A DNA stretch of 64,000 nucleotides from Picocystis sp. L7 (GCA_020975725.1 QXJR01000019.1:248001-312000); one strand, 5' to 3'. Shown: positions 20,347-32,867, numbered from the stretch's first letter. Numbers and translations: made by a program. The notes: generated by a model from the letters alone, not told the origin.

Positions 20347-20745
20347 CCGAGTCGCACGTGGACGAAGGCGCGACGCGCCATGACGCACCACCTTGGTCGT
20401 CCTCATCCTCGAGTGCCCTCTCCCACGTGTCCCAGGCTCGCTTTTCACCGCAGTTAACCTCGGATTTACTCCCCTCGACCGCCCCTACCGCGTGCGGTTA
20501 ACCGAAAGTTCACGATCGATCCCGGTTCCTCGTCCTCTTCCTCCGGTCTGGATCCATCTCAAGGGCCCGTTTCTCCTTTCCATCGGGTCCCTTCCCCTTT
20601 CGATATGGAAGGTCGAACCGAAGGTCCCTCGGGCTACGCCCCGCCTCCTGCCCGATCGGGAGGGGAGGTGCGAATTTGGCGGGAAGGATCCCATCCCGAG
20701 GACCCAACTGGCCTCGAAAGGGAACGAAGAAGGGATCCGAAGACG
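20347..20745. other. shared promoter region of the TMEM19-like and thymidylate kinase genes
   Basis: About 400 bp of divergent 5' sequence. In-frame open extensions run into it from both genes but lack conservation features. A gttaacc motif occurs twice near 20450-20500. No other structure was noticed. Confidence 0.4.
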
Positions 20746-21387
20746 ATGTCCACGGCGAGTCGCGGCGCGTTCGTGCTGCTGGAAGGGGGAGATCGATGCG
20801 GGAAGACCACACAGTGTGCCAGGCTGGTCTCCCACCTGGTCTCGAAGGGCGTGAAGGCGGAAATGTGGCGCTATCCCGATCGCACCACCGCCATCGGAAC
20901 GGTCATCGACGACTACTTGAGCAAAAAGATCGAGCTGGACGATCGTGCGGCGCACCTGCTGTTCGCGGCCAACCGATGGGAGAAACGTGAAGAAATGATC
21001 AGGAAGCTGCAGAGCGGAATCACGCTCGTCGTGGACCGTTACGCACATTCTGGAGTCGCCTTCACCGCGGCCAAAGGAGTGCCTGGACTGGATGTGAACT
21101 GGTGCAAGGCCTCAGAAAGAGGATTGGTCAAACCAGACTGTCTCCTTTACCTACACGCACCGGTGGAAACGGCTGCGAGCCGAGGAGGATTTGGGCAAGA
21201 GAGATACGAGAACTTGGACATGCAAACCCGCGTGAAGGAGCAGTTCGAACTCTTGAAAGAAAACGAATGGATCCTTCTCGATGCCAATCGGACCGTGGAA
21301 GAAGTCGAGGTCGACGTGCAAAGGGCTGCAGAGAAAGCCGTGGAAGCGTGCAAACAAGGTGAGCCCATCCAATCCATCGATTGGTAA
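20746..21387 (+). CDS. thymidylate (dTMP) kinase
   Basis: 213 residues from the Met at 20746, a normal length for eukaryotic dTMP kinase (about 210). The P-loop GGDRCGKT lies at residues 14-21. MWRYPDRTTAIGTVIDDYL is the substrate-proximal FPDRxTxIG block, and VVDRYAHSGVAFTAAKG the DRY motif that carries the catalytic and LID-preceding residues. RGGFGQERYEN is the LID region. The enzyme phosphorylates dTMP to dTDP for DNA synthesis. There is no obvious transit peptide at this start; the frame is open upstream to 20605, so a longer organellar form cannot be ruled out. Confidence 0.94.
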   Translation: MSTASRGAFVLLEGGDRCGKTTQCARLVSHLVSKGVKAEMWRYPDRTTAIGTVIDDYLSKKIELDDRAAHLLFAANRWEKREEMIRKLQSGITLVVDRYAHSGVAFTAAKGVPGLDVNWCKASERGLVKPDCLLYLHAPVETAASRGGFGQERYENLDMQTRVKEQFELLKENEWILLDANRTVEEVEVDVQRAAEKAVEACKQGEPIQSIDW

Positions 21388-22116
21388 GGCTGGCAAGCGG
21401 ATGATGTCGATTGCATCGTACGTCCGTCCACTCCCAATGCTAGATGCCCTGATGCACGCATACGAGACTCCGCAGATCGTTTTTGATCAATGGACGCGGC
21501 CATGCGTTCGAAGTCACAAAAACGCGCTGCCCCTGGGTGCAGCAGGTCAAATGCTTGCAAGCGATTCTGGGCAGAATGCTTTTGCTTGCAGCGCAGGCCA
21601 TGACCTCCTTTCTCTCTACATGCAGAAGGAAGCATTGGAGCAATGCATGACTTTCTTGATATTGATGTACCCATCGCACATTGCTGCAGATAAATTGTCC
21701 GGTGGAAAACGGGACCGGCGGGGGCATGCAGAAAACACATTCCAACAGCATGTGGCAAGGAGAAGCCATCAATTTTGGCACCTTTGTTATTACTCTTGAA
21801 TAGCCAACCTGCCTGTGACAGGTCATGTACAACCTAAACCCACTCGGCCTGCAAGCAGCCAGATCTAGAACATTCGACAAGGCATAGGTGCAGACGCCAA
21901 AAAGCATCAGGTCTTCCTTGTTTCGCCCGGACGGTCGACTTCACAGCCTGGGTAGAGCACATGGCGCTGCACTGTGAGGTGCAGGTTTTCATTCTTAAAG
22001 ATTGGATATTTGAATGCCATTCACATTCTCTTTGCCTGCTGTCAGATCAATGCTCACTTGGGTGGACAGATTGCCATCAAACGTATCGAACATCCATAAA
22101 CTTGCAACCAGTGAGG
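21388..22116. other. convergent 3' intergenic region, no gene recognised
   Basis: About 730 bp between the thymidylate kinase and adenylosuccinate lyase stop codons. This is long for a convergent gap in this window, where most are 35-150 bp. Frames such as 21281-21799 plus and 21440-21907 minus show no motif. A non-coding RNA is possible, but I see no positive evidence. Confidence 0.4.
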
Positions 22117-23649
<1,533 letters not shown>

Positions 23650-23786
23650 TCAGAAATAAGGACACAAAGGGGGTCGATTTCACCGGAGACGAGGAAAGGT
23701 GGGGCATCCCCGATCCGTCCTCGGTCAACCGTTTCGACACCCTTACTAAAGGATGGGTTTGTGTTGTAGGATGTGATCAGTATCCT

Positions 23787-24228
23787 TGTTGAAAATATTT
23801 ATAGCTCAGTTAACCTACACTGCCTTTGGTTGAGTGAGTCTCTCGCACTTCTCCTCTAGGAGGTGCCCCTTCTCCTAAGTGGACCTGCGCTCTTTGGGTC
23901 TCGCTCGGAGGTGATGCTCCCGCGCCCGTTTGGTGTGGGATGCCTGACCTTGCAAAGACTCAACTGATCAATTACATGCATGCTTGCTTCCTTATATAGG
24001 GTGGATGCATCTGCGCTGCATTACATCATTCCCCCAACCGTGCAAGACTATTCGTACAATCACAACACTATCACAACTTAGTATCTCCCCTTTTAGAAGG
24101 TGGGTACCTTCCTTTTAGACCCACTCCGTTGACCGGGCTGGTCTTACATCATCCTGCTATAGCCAGTACGGGTATACCGATCAAGTGTTTCAAACTTCTC
24201 ATGGTTGGAAACTTGTCATATTTTAACA
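23787..24228 (-). repeat. 3' LTR of the copia element
   Basis: A 442-bp LTR, nearly identical to 28210-28652. In element orientation it begins TGTTAAAATATG and ends TTTTCAACA. A purine-rich stretch (GGGCGGGAG in element sense) directly precedes it and may be the polypurine tract. Confidence 0.95.
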
Positions 24229-24264
24229 CTCCCGCCCAACCAGAGAAGTGACCATTCTTCACAT

Positions 24265-27200
24265 CTATCGTACACCAATGTTCTGTACCAACTCATTGAA
24301 CCTTTCGGGTCTCAATACCTTTGTCAAGTAGTCTGTCAGCATGTTTTCTGAAGGGTAGTACTTGTATACCATCTCACCTCTCACTCCACGCTCTCTGACA
24401 AAATGATGTCTCACATGAATATGCTTTGTCCTGCTCACACAATTCAAATCCTTGGCCATATGAAGCGCGGGCCGGTTATCACAATATATGGGTACTGGTT
24501 GTGATGCTTTTCCAAGTAATTCTGCAAGCATTGTTCTGAGCCAAAGTGCCTTTTTCACACATTCTGCAAGTGACATATATTCAGCTTCTGCAGTACTTGT
24601 GGCCACTGTGGATTGTGGTTGACTTCTCCAATCAATTATGCTTCCATTCACCATGAACAGATATCCTGTTCTCGATCGCCGTGTCTCTTTGTCTGTCGCG
24701 AAATCGGCGTCGCAATATCCTTCCAATGCTATTTCACTTGGGTCACTCTGCTTCAAATCTCCAAGAACAATTCCATGACCTTTTGTTCCCTTGAGATAAC
24801 GTAGCACTCCTTTTGCTACTGACCAGTGTTTCTTGCTTGGCTTACTCATGTGTCTTGAAAGAACTGCGGCGGCATGTCCAAGATCCGGTCGTACCGTCGT
24901 GGATAGGTAGAGTAGCTGTCCAACCAATTGCTGATAGCTTGACACAATTTCTGGATCACATACTTGCTGTGGCTCGCTCACGTCCTCACATATAGGTATC
25001 TTCTTCTCCTTAGCTTCACTCATTCCATACGCCTCTACCATTCTCTCAACCTTAGATGGTTCACTGAGGTGTAATATTCTTTTGCTTCGGTCACGTTTGA
25101 CTTGCATTCCACAAAAGGTGTCAATCTCACCCTTCGATCCAACTTTGAATCTCTCGCATATTTTCTTGACCAATTCTTGCATAAGATCTTGGCAACTTTA
25201 TGCCAATAGTATGTCGTCCACGTAAACGCACACAAAACCAACTTCATCTTGCTTCTTGCATATGAGCAAAGTTTCATCCACACTTACGCATCGGCATTCC
25301 AAATCATTTGACACGAATGATATGAGCTCCTTGTTCCATTCTCTTGGCGCTTGTTTAAGTCCATAAAGACTCTTCTTGAGTTTGTAGACATTTCCTGGTT
25401 CTTCCTCGATGCCTTCCGGAATGTCCAAGTATATCTCTCCTCTGAGATTTGCATGTAGAAAGGTTGCCTTTATATCTAGTTGTTGTATGTCGTAGTCTTT
25501 CATCCCTGCCACTGTCAAGAATAGGCGTACTGCTGGCTTCGAGACAACCGGAGAAAAAATACCCGTGTAGTCTACGCCTTCACGCTGCTGATAGCCTTTC
25601 ACAACTAACCTTGCCTTGTACCTTTCCACGTTCTTAAGTCCGTCTCTTTTCACCTTGAAAATCCACTTCGTTTGCAACGGTTTTCTACCTTGGGGCAACC
25701 TTGAAACTTCCCATGTTTCATTTTCCAATAGTGCTCGTTTCTCGTCTTCAATTGCTTCTTTCCACATGGACTTCTCGGGCCGTTCCATTGCTTCATGATA
25801 ACCTGAAAATTCATCGGGTAGAATCGTGGCTTTAGCATTAAGTCCCTTGCTTGCCATGTGTTTGTAGTCCAAGGTTTTCCTCTCTCTCAAGTTGTATACG
25901 CTTGTTGGCTCGTTCATTGCTTCATCTTTACCTGCTTCATCATTGTCGTCGTCGATTGCTTGACTTTGATCTACCTCAGTCTCTCTCTGAGGATCCAAGC
26001 TTTCATCCATTTGTTGAACGGTCTCGCTATCCATAGTAGTCTTCACGGTTGCTTCACTTGGTGTTGTTGCTGGATAACTACCTTCGTCATGGCTTGGTTG
26101 AGAAATGATGTTGGGTTCCATGAGTAGCTCGGGCACCGTTCCACTCTTTAGGCTATCATCCATCTTGCCCGCTTGGTCTTCTAGGAACACCGCAGTGCGC
26201 GATCTCAACACATTCATCTTCACAAGAAAACGATAAGTAGTGCTGTTAGCATATCCAACGAAGATTGCGGGTTCCGCCCGTGGTCCAAGTTTCCCAACTT
26301 GACGGTCTCGTGGTACATGCACGAGAGCTTTGCATCCCCAACGTTTGAGTTGTTTGTAGTTGGGTTGCTTTCCAGTCAGCATCTCTAATGGGCTCTTGCT
26401 TTGTTTTCCATTTATGTTGCATGGCTTCAAGTTTCTCACGTAGTTAACGGTTCGCATTGCTTCTCCCCAGAGGACGGTGGGTAGCTGGGTGTCTTCAAGC
26501 AAAGCTCTAGTCCCTTCCATCAACGTGCGATTGAGTCGTTCCACTTGACCATTTTGTTGTGGCTCATATCCTGCCGTCGTCTCGTGATTGATCCCTTTTT
26601 CGCTCAACCAAATTCTCATATTCTCTTGCAAAAACTCTTTGCCACAATCGGTCCGTATGCATTTCACATGTTCTCCGGACAATTGTTCCAACCATGTGAT
26701 TGCTTGCTTTGCTGCATCTGTAGCTTGACCCTTGTTTGGGAGTAGTGTGACAAGACTGAACTTCGTTGCGGCGTCCACCGCTACAAGTGCATATGTTTGT
26801 CCTCCAACGGCCTCCGGTGTGATTGGTCCAATCAAATCCATTGAGATCCTGTCCAGCGGTTTCTTCAATGTCTCATCATGTGCATACGCTCTACGGCTTA
26901 GTTTCGCTTTGACACATGCTTCACACGATTTCATGTCATCCGGCAATCCAATTTGTTTCAATGTGTTGGAACTTGCATGGCACAATCGTTTATGCCATAG
27001 ATCCGCCTCCGCTTGTAAGGCATGCACACCGTCTGTGTGTGTATGCAACTCCACGATGTCTTGGTCTCGTTGAAGTACGCAAGTTCCATCACTCCTCATA
27101 ACTATGTTAGCTCCTATTTGGCGACCCATCTTTGTCACGGAGATCAAGTTGTATGCCATGTTTGGAACATACAACACATTTGAAAGTCGAACATCCAACT

Positions 27201-27400
27201 TTCCAATCTTGAGCGTCACGTTTCCTTTACCTGCAATGGCCATGCTCCGACCATCGGCCACCATAATTTGACCGCTTGCTTGTTTCAAAGTTCCCTCGTC
27301 GAACTTCTGTAGGTCTCCTGTCATATGATCTGACACTCCACTATCAAGTATTCAGTCCCGTATGCTTGGAGTGCTTTCCATTGTTACTCGCATACTCCGA
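24265..27400 (-). pseudogene. copia pol region (integrase, reverse transcriptase, RNase H)
   Basis: Read from right to left: a short protease-like segment, the GAG-pre-integrase motif (LWHKRLCHASSNTL ... SCEACVKAKLSR), the integrase core (DLIGPITPEAVGGQTYA ... DCGKEF), the reverse transcriptase of the RVT_2 type (KWIFKVKRDG, LYGLKQAPREWNKEL, VYVDDILLA) and a copia-type RNase H region (GYCDADFATDKETRRSRTGY, TAEAEYMSLAECVKKALWLR, KHIHVRHHFVRE). Parts are all present and in the normal order. The region is not fully intact. Confidence 0.93.
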
Positions 27401-28194
27401 CCTTGCTTGTCGGTCTCGGTACCTTGTCGGCAATAACGGGCCATATGTCCTTGCTTACCGCACTAAAAGCACTTGCCATTGAATTTCCTTTTCTTTTCCT
27501 TGGCGTGTCCAACTCTCGCAACTAGTGGTTGGCTTCCTGTCTCGCTTCGATCGTGGTTCACGTGTGCTTGTTCCATCACCACGTCGTCACCTTGCATGTT
27601 GTACTCTTCATTTACGAGTATCATCTTCAATCGATCCAATGTTGGCATTTCACCGCTTGCATTGATCGTTGTCTTCACGAGATTGTAATCTCTTGGTAAC
27701 CCATTGAGTGTTGTGGCGACTATGTCGGCTTCCGATATCTTCTCGCCACTTTCTCGGAGTTCGCTCGCTAGCGAAAGTGCCCTTGTGTAGTATTGCATCA
27801 CGCTCTCGCTCGGCATTTTCTTCAATGTCCGATACTTCCCAAGTATGCGCAGTGATGTTGCGGCATTTTGTATCCCATAGCTTGCATGTAGGCGGTCCCA
27901 AACATCCTTGGCAGAGAGCATCGTGTCTCGTTGCAGTAGCGAGCGTTCTTCTTTGTTGACTCGCCGAAGTATTGCTGCTCGTACCATCTTTGACTTTTGT
28001 TTGGTTTCCGCATCCATTTCATCATGCGACATTGCAATCTCCAACACATCGTCGAGCCCTGCTTCTTCCATTGCTAGGAGCACTGACCCTTTCCACAAGT
28101 TCCAATTTCCTTGTACAAAGATTGGAATGTCACCCTTGTCTATCTTGTATCGCGCCATGATGTGTTCTTCCATTGTGTAGGTGTCTTCGGGCAA
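27400..28194 (-). pseudogene. copia gag region
   Basis: About 240 residues starting MPEDTYTMEEHIMARYK with the UBN2-type gag body (NLWKGSVLLAMEE, DVWDRLHASYG, VMQYYTRALSLASELRE, LNGLPRDYNLV), followed by a CCHC zinc-knuckle region. It lies directly downstream of the 5' LTR in element orientation. A tRNA primer site should lie between the LTR and this region; I could not identify a convincing one. Confidence 0.9.
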
Positions 28195-28209
28195 CCAAGG
28201 CTCTTAACT

Positions 28210-28652
28210 TGTTGAAAAATATTTATAGCTTAGTTAACCTACACTGCCTTTGGTTGAGTGAGTCTCTCGCACTTCTCCTCTAGGAGGTGCCCCTTCTCCT
28301 AAGTGGACCTGCGCTCTTTGGGTCTCGCTCGGAGGTGATGCTCCCGCGCCCGTTTGGTGTGGGATGCCTGACCTTGCAAAGACTCAACTGATCAATTACA
28401 TGCATGCTTGCTTCCTTATATAGGGTGGATGCATCTGCGCTGCATTACATCATTCCCCCAACCGTGCAAGACTATTCGTACAATCACAACACTATCACAA
28501 CTTAGTATCTCCCCTTTTAGAAGGTGGGTACCTTCCTTCTAGACCCACTCCGTTGACCGGGCTGGTCTTACATCATCCTGCTATAGCCAGTACGGGTATA
28601 TCGATCAAGTGTTTCAAACTTCTCATGGTTGGAAACTTGTCATGTTTTAACA
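28210..28652 (-). repeat. 5' LTR of the copia element
   Basis: A 443-bp LTR. In element orientation a TATA-like CCTATATAAG lies in its middle, consistent with an LTR promoter reading leftward into gag. The sequence is followed outward by the ATCCT target-site copy. Confidence 0.95.
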
Positions 28653-28657
28653 ATCCT

Positions 28658-29848
28658 ACTTGGACTGGGTCCAGGGCTCAGCAATGAGTCGAGTGGGTCT
28701 TCAGATGGGGTTTCGCTCACGGTAGCGATCCGTCGAGCGTGGTAGGATGTCGGTGAGGTGTCGGTCGAGCACTCCGCGAAGAAACGAGACAGAACTTCGT
28801 GTCATACAAAAACTGAATTACAGGTATGGTCGTGAGCGCTTTATATAGTGCGTTCAGCGAGTTCTACGATGTCACGTGTTCTTGAGGAGATCGTTTGCTG
28901 ATGTTGATCTCCGTTGTCTTCGAGATGCTTCGCACTCTTTCCTTGGAGGGCGTCCAGTCTTCAGCGTTCGTCGGACTTTCTGTCTCGACTTCTTGGGAGG
29001 TCGCTTTTGGCGGGTCCCCAGTTTGGTCATTTGTTGTGTCAGGTTGAAACCCTAAGTTAGAAGGGTTCTTTTTAAGAGTTTGAACCGGACGGTGTGATCG
29101 ATGAAGGCATCCGTGTGAACCGTGGCATCCAAGGTCACAAAAGGGGGATGTGCACAGAGCAGTTCGAAGAGGAAGGATGAGAGTTCGTGACAACGATGAA
29201 CGCGATGCGCAAGGAAGGCAGCCAAATTTGATTTGGTACGACGCGGGAATCTGTGCACGGGTAATGGGAGACGCTTTGGATTCGCGAGACGAGAAAGCAC
29301 TTCCATCGAGCCGGCTCGTGGACGCTTCGCTCCCCTATTCCTAGCCCATCAAAGGAAGACGAAAAGGGCTTTGAGGCAATGTCATCACGCCGCTCGAATT
29401 GAAGGGCACGGTCCGAGTTTCCTCGCCCAACGGATAAGGAATCCATGCCCAACCCATGTCCACAAGCGCCGTTGTCGCGTCCAAAAGTATAGGAAATTCG
29501 GTCCTTGCGCCCACAAACACCGATTGTATCGAATCCGAACGTAGTGCATCCCATCTCCAACGCAACTGAGCTGCACTTCAGGGTCCAGCCGTCTGGCTCT
29601 CTACCACTCCCATTCCGTAGCTTCGTGCGCATCTTGGACCCGAGGAGCTTTGCTCGCTCTCCTATAGGCACCTTTCTACAAGATCTCGATCGTAAACTGA
29701 AAGATATCGAGATGCTGCACCTTAGGATTGAGATGATCTCGATCGGAGTGGTCATGGCGTTTCGGAACCGACGCGAACCGACGCGATGCACGGCCGAAGC
29801 GCGCCTTTGCGCAGCGCTGCTCGAGCGCACGAGCTCGACGAGGAGTAT
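28658..29848. other. gene-free region, possible older repeat debris and WD40-gene promoter
   Basis: About 1.2 kb between the retrotransposon and the WD40 gene. The left part (28660-29140) differs in character from flanking genes: it has a CTTTATATAG box near 28849, a 109-residue minus-strand frame without domains (28864-29193), and the inverted repeat aaccct-agttaga-agggtt at 29048-29066. It may be remnant mobile DNA, but no terminal repeats or coding motif prove that. The right part carries three AAGATMTCGA motifs at 29679-29746. Confidence 0.4.
29679..29746. promoter_or_regulatory. cluster of AAGATMTCGA motifs upstream of the WD40 gene
   Basis: Three copies within 68 bp: caagatctcgatcg (about 29679), gaaagatatcgaga (about 29699) and gatgatctcgatcgg (about 29732). 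They lie 100-170 bp before the likely start codon at 29849. The same motif family appears in four other 5' regions of the window. A transcription-factor site is an inference. Confidence 0.5.
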
Positions 29849-31102
29849 ATGAGACGGATGGAAGGTGCCATGCACGACCTAGGCATTCGTGGCGAGGAGG
29901 AACATCGCGATTTGGCCGTGGATCGTCGGTCTCGAGGTGTGGACGTGGAATGGCGACGACCGACGACGACCGCGCAGGAACCCTTCGTCGCATCCAGGAC
30001 GAAGCTTGCGACAAGAATGGGACGAAAACATTCCAAGGCCTTGGTGGATGGAGGTCTGAATTGGGTCAAAGCACCGGATGTGATGTCGACGGTGGATCTC
30101 TCCGACCGACCTCTGCTTTGTGCCGACGCACTCGACGACCAAGTCGCCATCGGAGGATCGGATCACGACGTCCATGTCGTCGATGCGACGCGAGGAAAAG
30201 CGGTTCGAAGGCTCGATCACCCAAGGAACGGACACAAGGAATGGGTCACGTGCGTGAAATGGATGTCGGACGGACGAATCCTCTCGGGAAGCATGGATAC
30301 GTACCTCTGCCTCTGGTCAAAGAATGGGAACGTCTGTGAAAACCTACATGGACATCGAGGCACTGTTTCGGATCTATTGGTGTTCCAAAATCATCAGAAG
30401 GCCGTTACCTCGTCCTACGACAAAACCATCCGAATTTGGGATGTCGCCGTGCAGAGGAAAGGCAAACCAAGGGAAATGGGTGTGGTGAGGAGTCACTCGT
30501 CACCCGTATTGTTAGTAAGGGCCAGCAAAAGCCATACACTGGTGAGCGGATGTCGTGGAGGTAAAATCTCCATCACAGATACCACAACCTTGAAGCAGCT
30601 TTGGGGAAGAGAAGCAGCACACGGGGGCCATGTCACTGCCCTGGAATGGCTGGATGAGACTACCGTGATGTCCGGTGGGCAAGACGGGTGCATACGCCTC
30701 TGGGACAGCAGGTGTTCCGCCAAGATAGGGTCCATTCCCTCACACGCACACACTACGGGCACAGGAGCAGTTTGTTTTCTTGGGGTGGTGGGAAACCGTG
30801 TAGTGTCAGCCGGTGCTGACAAGCAAGTGAACATCCACTGTCTTCAGAGTGGTTTTCGGGTTTTATTCAGCCAAGCAACAGATGACTTTGTCTACTCCTG
30901 CCTTATCAGTGGAACGAGAGTATTCGTGGGACTTGGCACCGGGATGTGCAACATTGTAGATGTGCAGCAGCTCCGTAGCCTCACCAGCTTTCGGGCCAAC
31001 GGATCTGGCTTGAGGTGCATGTGTGCTTCTGGCCCATCCCTTTTTACGGCTGGGGATGATGGAAAGTTTGCAGCCTTCCAAGCTGGGCAAAAGCTTGGCT
31101 AG
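29849..31102 (+). CDS. WD40-repeat beta-propeller protein
   Basis: 417 residues from the Met at 29849, or 361 from the Met at 30017 (MGRKHSKALVDGGLNWVKA). The start is uncertain because the conserved part begins near 30060. Six to seven WD repeats are visible, with GH/SD and WD-like ends: VAIGGSDHDVHVVD, GRILSGSMDTYLCLWS, AVTSSYDKTIRIWD, TLVSGCRGGKISITD, TVMSGGQDGCIRLWD, RVVSAGADKQVNIHC and SLFTAGDDGKFAAFQ. A single seven-bladed propeller without other domains is likely, a scaffold whose partners cannot be told. Its TAG stop shares the CTAG tetranucleotide with the stop of the opposing SET gene. Confidence 0.87.
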   Translation: MRRMEGAMHDLGIRGEEEHRDLAVDRRSRGVDVEWRRPTTTAQEPFVASRTKLATRMGRKHSKALVDGGLNWVKAPDVMSTVDLSDRPLLCADALDDQVAIGGSDHDVHVVDATRGKAVRRLDHPRNGHKEWVTCVKWMSDGRILSGSMDTYLCLWSKNGNVCENLHGHRGTVSDLLVFQNHQKAVTSSYDKTIRIWDVAVQRKGKPREMGVVRSHSSPVLLVRASKSHTLVSGCRGGKISITDTTTLKQLWGREAAHGGHVTALEWLDETTVMSGGQDGCIRLWDSRCSAKIGSIPSHAHTTGTGAVCFLGVVGNRVVSAGADKQVNIHCLQSGFRVLFSQATDDFVYSCLISGTRVFVGLGTGMCNIVDVQQLRSLTSFRANGSGLRCMCASGPSLFTAGDDGKFAAFQAGQKLG

Positions 31103-32601
31103 AGCTCATCGTCCATGCACAGCTCTTCTTCGTCGAAGCCCATTCTTATCACTTCCTCTAAGAACTCTGAAAGAATGCGCTTCAACTGCAACCTGTACCG
31201 GATCGCCATCGTCAAATCTACCAAGCTTGCGGAATTATCTTCGTCTGAGAGTTCAGCCTTCAGATATGCTGTTGTAACAAGTCCAAACCCTTCCTTTGGA
31301 TGTTCAGTACCAAGATCAAGCATGAGCTCATTTAGGATTTCTTCATCTTCCTCCAATGTGGTCGGAAATTCTGCCAGCAATTCGATCGTGCGAACAGCGC
31401 ACTGGCGGATTGCTAGGCGCTCAATCTCCTCTCTCCGGGACCGGCTTGGACATCCATCAAGATGTGTTTCCCATTCAAAGATTAATTCTCCAAGAGCACG
31501 GTCAAACTTCTCGTGCAGAAAACCCAGCTCGTGGTCTTTGGCATGGACCACCCGCAGGCAACCAAGCAAACGCCCAGCTGACTGGATTCCACCGGGACGA
31601 ACTGCCAAAGGAGCCTCCACAGACCGTGAAGAAAGCAGAATATCCCTTATTTTCTGCATAGTCGAGAGCGAGGGGGTGTCTACCAACAGGTCGTCGTCCA
31701 GCAAATCACTCATTCCTTGGTACAGGGGGACGAACTCCGATGGATTGGGTTCGGGAAGGAAACCATAGGAGATCAGCAGCTCCGCGTTTGATTCATGACC
31801 GTAATTGATAAAAATCTCTTCTCCAGCTTTGCAAGCGTCTAACGCAGACATTTGAAAGCAAGGTTCCAAGTCGTGTTCCAGTACCATCCGCCATGCTTCT
31901 CCTGTCTCTCCATCGCTCAGTCGCATGTCCAAGGCACCGGCAGCCGCTGGTTCATCTGCCTTGTGATTGAACAGATCAGCAACGGGTGCCAAAACACGGA
32001 GTCTTTCTCCTTTACTGGTGCATATCGCGAATGAGCGGCTATGGACGATGGAAAGCGCCCACAGCATGGCATGGATGGGCAGCGAATGCTCCCGCATAGC
32101 CCTTTCGGCTTCGCAATGGAACCGTTCCTTCAAACGAAGAGCGGACTCAATCGCAGGTAAAAATTGCATTTCCTCAATTATTTTGTCCTCCCAGAGTGCA
32201 GCACAACCAGTCCTGGTCGGTAGCATCCTCGCATACAGGTCCCACTTTCGCTGGTCCTTTTCATCCACTTCCTCTCCGTCTGCGGTGAGTGTCAGGAGGA
32301 GTTTCGTAGCGAGCCTCGCATCCCCATCGAATCCTCTTCCACCTTCCTCTCTCACGGAGATCACGTGACGCATCGGCACGCGCACCATCGGCTGTCCGGC
32401 TGCGATGTCTTGGATGGCCACCATCCCTCTTCCCTTGGACGTGCGTCGCAGCTGCAGGAGCGGCACCCGCGGTCTGGCATCCACGGACGCGTACAGTTCT
32501 TCCAGGTACGTCTTCTTCTCCTTTGCACCCCCTTTCGCCGTCGCCATCGCTCGCATGGCGCCCATCTTCGCCGTCGTCGATGCGCTCCGAAATGCCGACA
32601 T
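31099..32601 (-). CDS. SET-domain protein lysine methyltransferase (RLSMT/SETD3-like)
   Basis: 500 residues. After a short basic leader, the split SET domain begins RRTSKGRGMVAIQDIAAGQPM. The middle contains LWALSIVHSRSF and VLAPVADLFNHKADEP (the NH motif), and the core ends with AGEEIFINYGHESNAELLISYGF (the GE...Y and pseudoknot motifs). A helical C-terminal region matches the Rubisco-LSMT substrate-binding domain found in non-histone methyltransferases. Substrates of this class include Rubisco large subunit, aldolase or actin; which applies is unknown. The leader (MSAFRSASTTAKMGAMRAMA) could be a transit peptide. It overlaps the WD40 gene tail-to-tail by 4 bp. Confidence 0.93.
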   Translation of the reverse strand: MSAFRSASTTAKMGAMRAMATAKGGAKEKKTYLEELYASVDARPRVPLLQLRRTSKGRGMVAIQDIAAGQPMVRVPMRHVISVREEGGRGFDGDARLATKLLLTLTADGEEVDEKDQRKWDLYARMLPTRTGCAALWEDKIIEEMQFLPAIESALRLKERFHCEAERAMREHSLPIHAMLWALSIVHSRSFAICTSKGERLRVLAPVADLFNHKADEPAAAGALDMRLSDGETGEAWRMVLEHDLEPCFQMSALDACKAGEEIFINYGHESNAELLISYGFLPEPNPSEFVPLYQGMSDLLDDDLLVDTPSLSTMQKIRDILLSSRSVEAPLAVRPGGIQSAGRLLGCLRVVHAKDHELGFLHEKFDRALGELIFEWETHLDGCPSRSRREEIERLAIRQCAVRTIELLAEFPTTLEEDEEILNELMLDLGTEHPKEGFGLVTTAYLKAELSDEDNSASLVDLTMAIRYRLQLKRILSEFLEEVIRMGFDEEELCMDDEL

Positions 32602-32867
32602 GTCGATGGCTCGAAATTAACCGACGTGTTTACGTTTCGGAACCCTACCCGGGGCGCCTTCCAAAGGAGGGGAGTTTTTTCTCCAAGGCTGGCCAATCCC
32701 AGGGAGAACGACGTCGCACGATGAAGTCGCGTGTGATCAGAGGCTTCTCGATGGCGATGTAGTGTGCTTTGGAGATCAACAGGTTACGGAGGTCTCGAAC
32801 GACGCCTGAGATTCGATGGCCGTTCCTTCCCACCCTATGCAATCCAAGATGCAACCATGGTCCACGC

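Larger units (their letters stand above)
23787..28652 (-). mobile_element. Ty1/copia LTR retrotransposon, young insertion
   Basis: A 4866-bp element on the minus strand, bounded by LTRs that start TG and end CA and flanked by the direct repeat ATCCT (23782-23786 and 28653-28657), so insertion boundaries are exact. Between the LTRs the order is gag, then protease-like region, integrase, reverse transcriptase and RNase H, which is the copia order. The two LTRs differ at about four substitutions and one indel in about 443 bp (roughly 1 percent), so the insertion is recent. The internal coding region carries a few breaks (about three), so this copy looks defective, though structurally complete from LTR to LTR. 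It lies in the 5' flank of adenylosuccinate lyase. Confidence 0.96.

Noticed and set aside
21940-22010. tRNA-like stretch agcctgggtagagcac
   Set aside because: It resembles a D-arm/A box, but there is no GGTTCGANTCC B box nor an acceptor stem at the right distance.
28190-28209. tRNA primer-binding site beside the 5' LTR
   Set aside because: The sequence next to the LTR does not clearly match a usual primer tRNA end, so no call was made.
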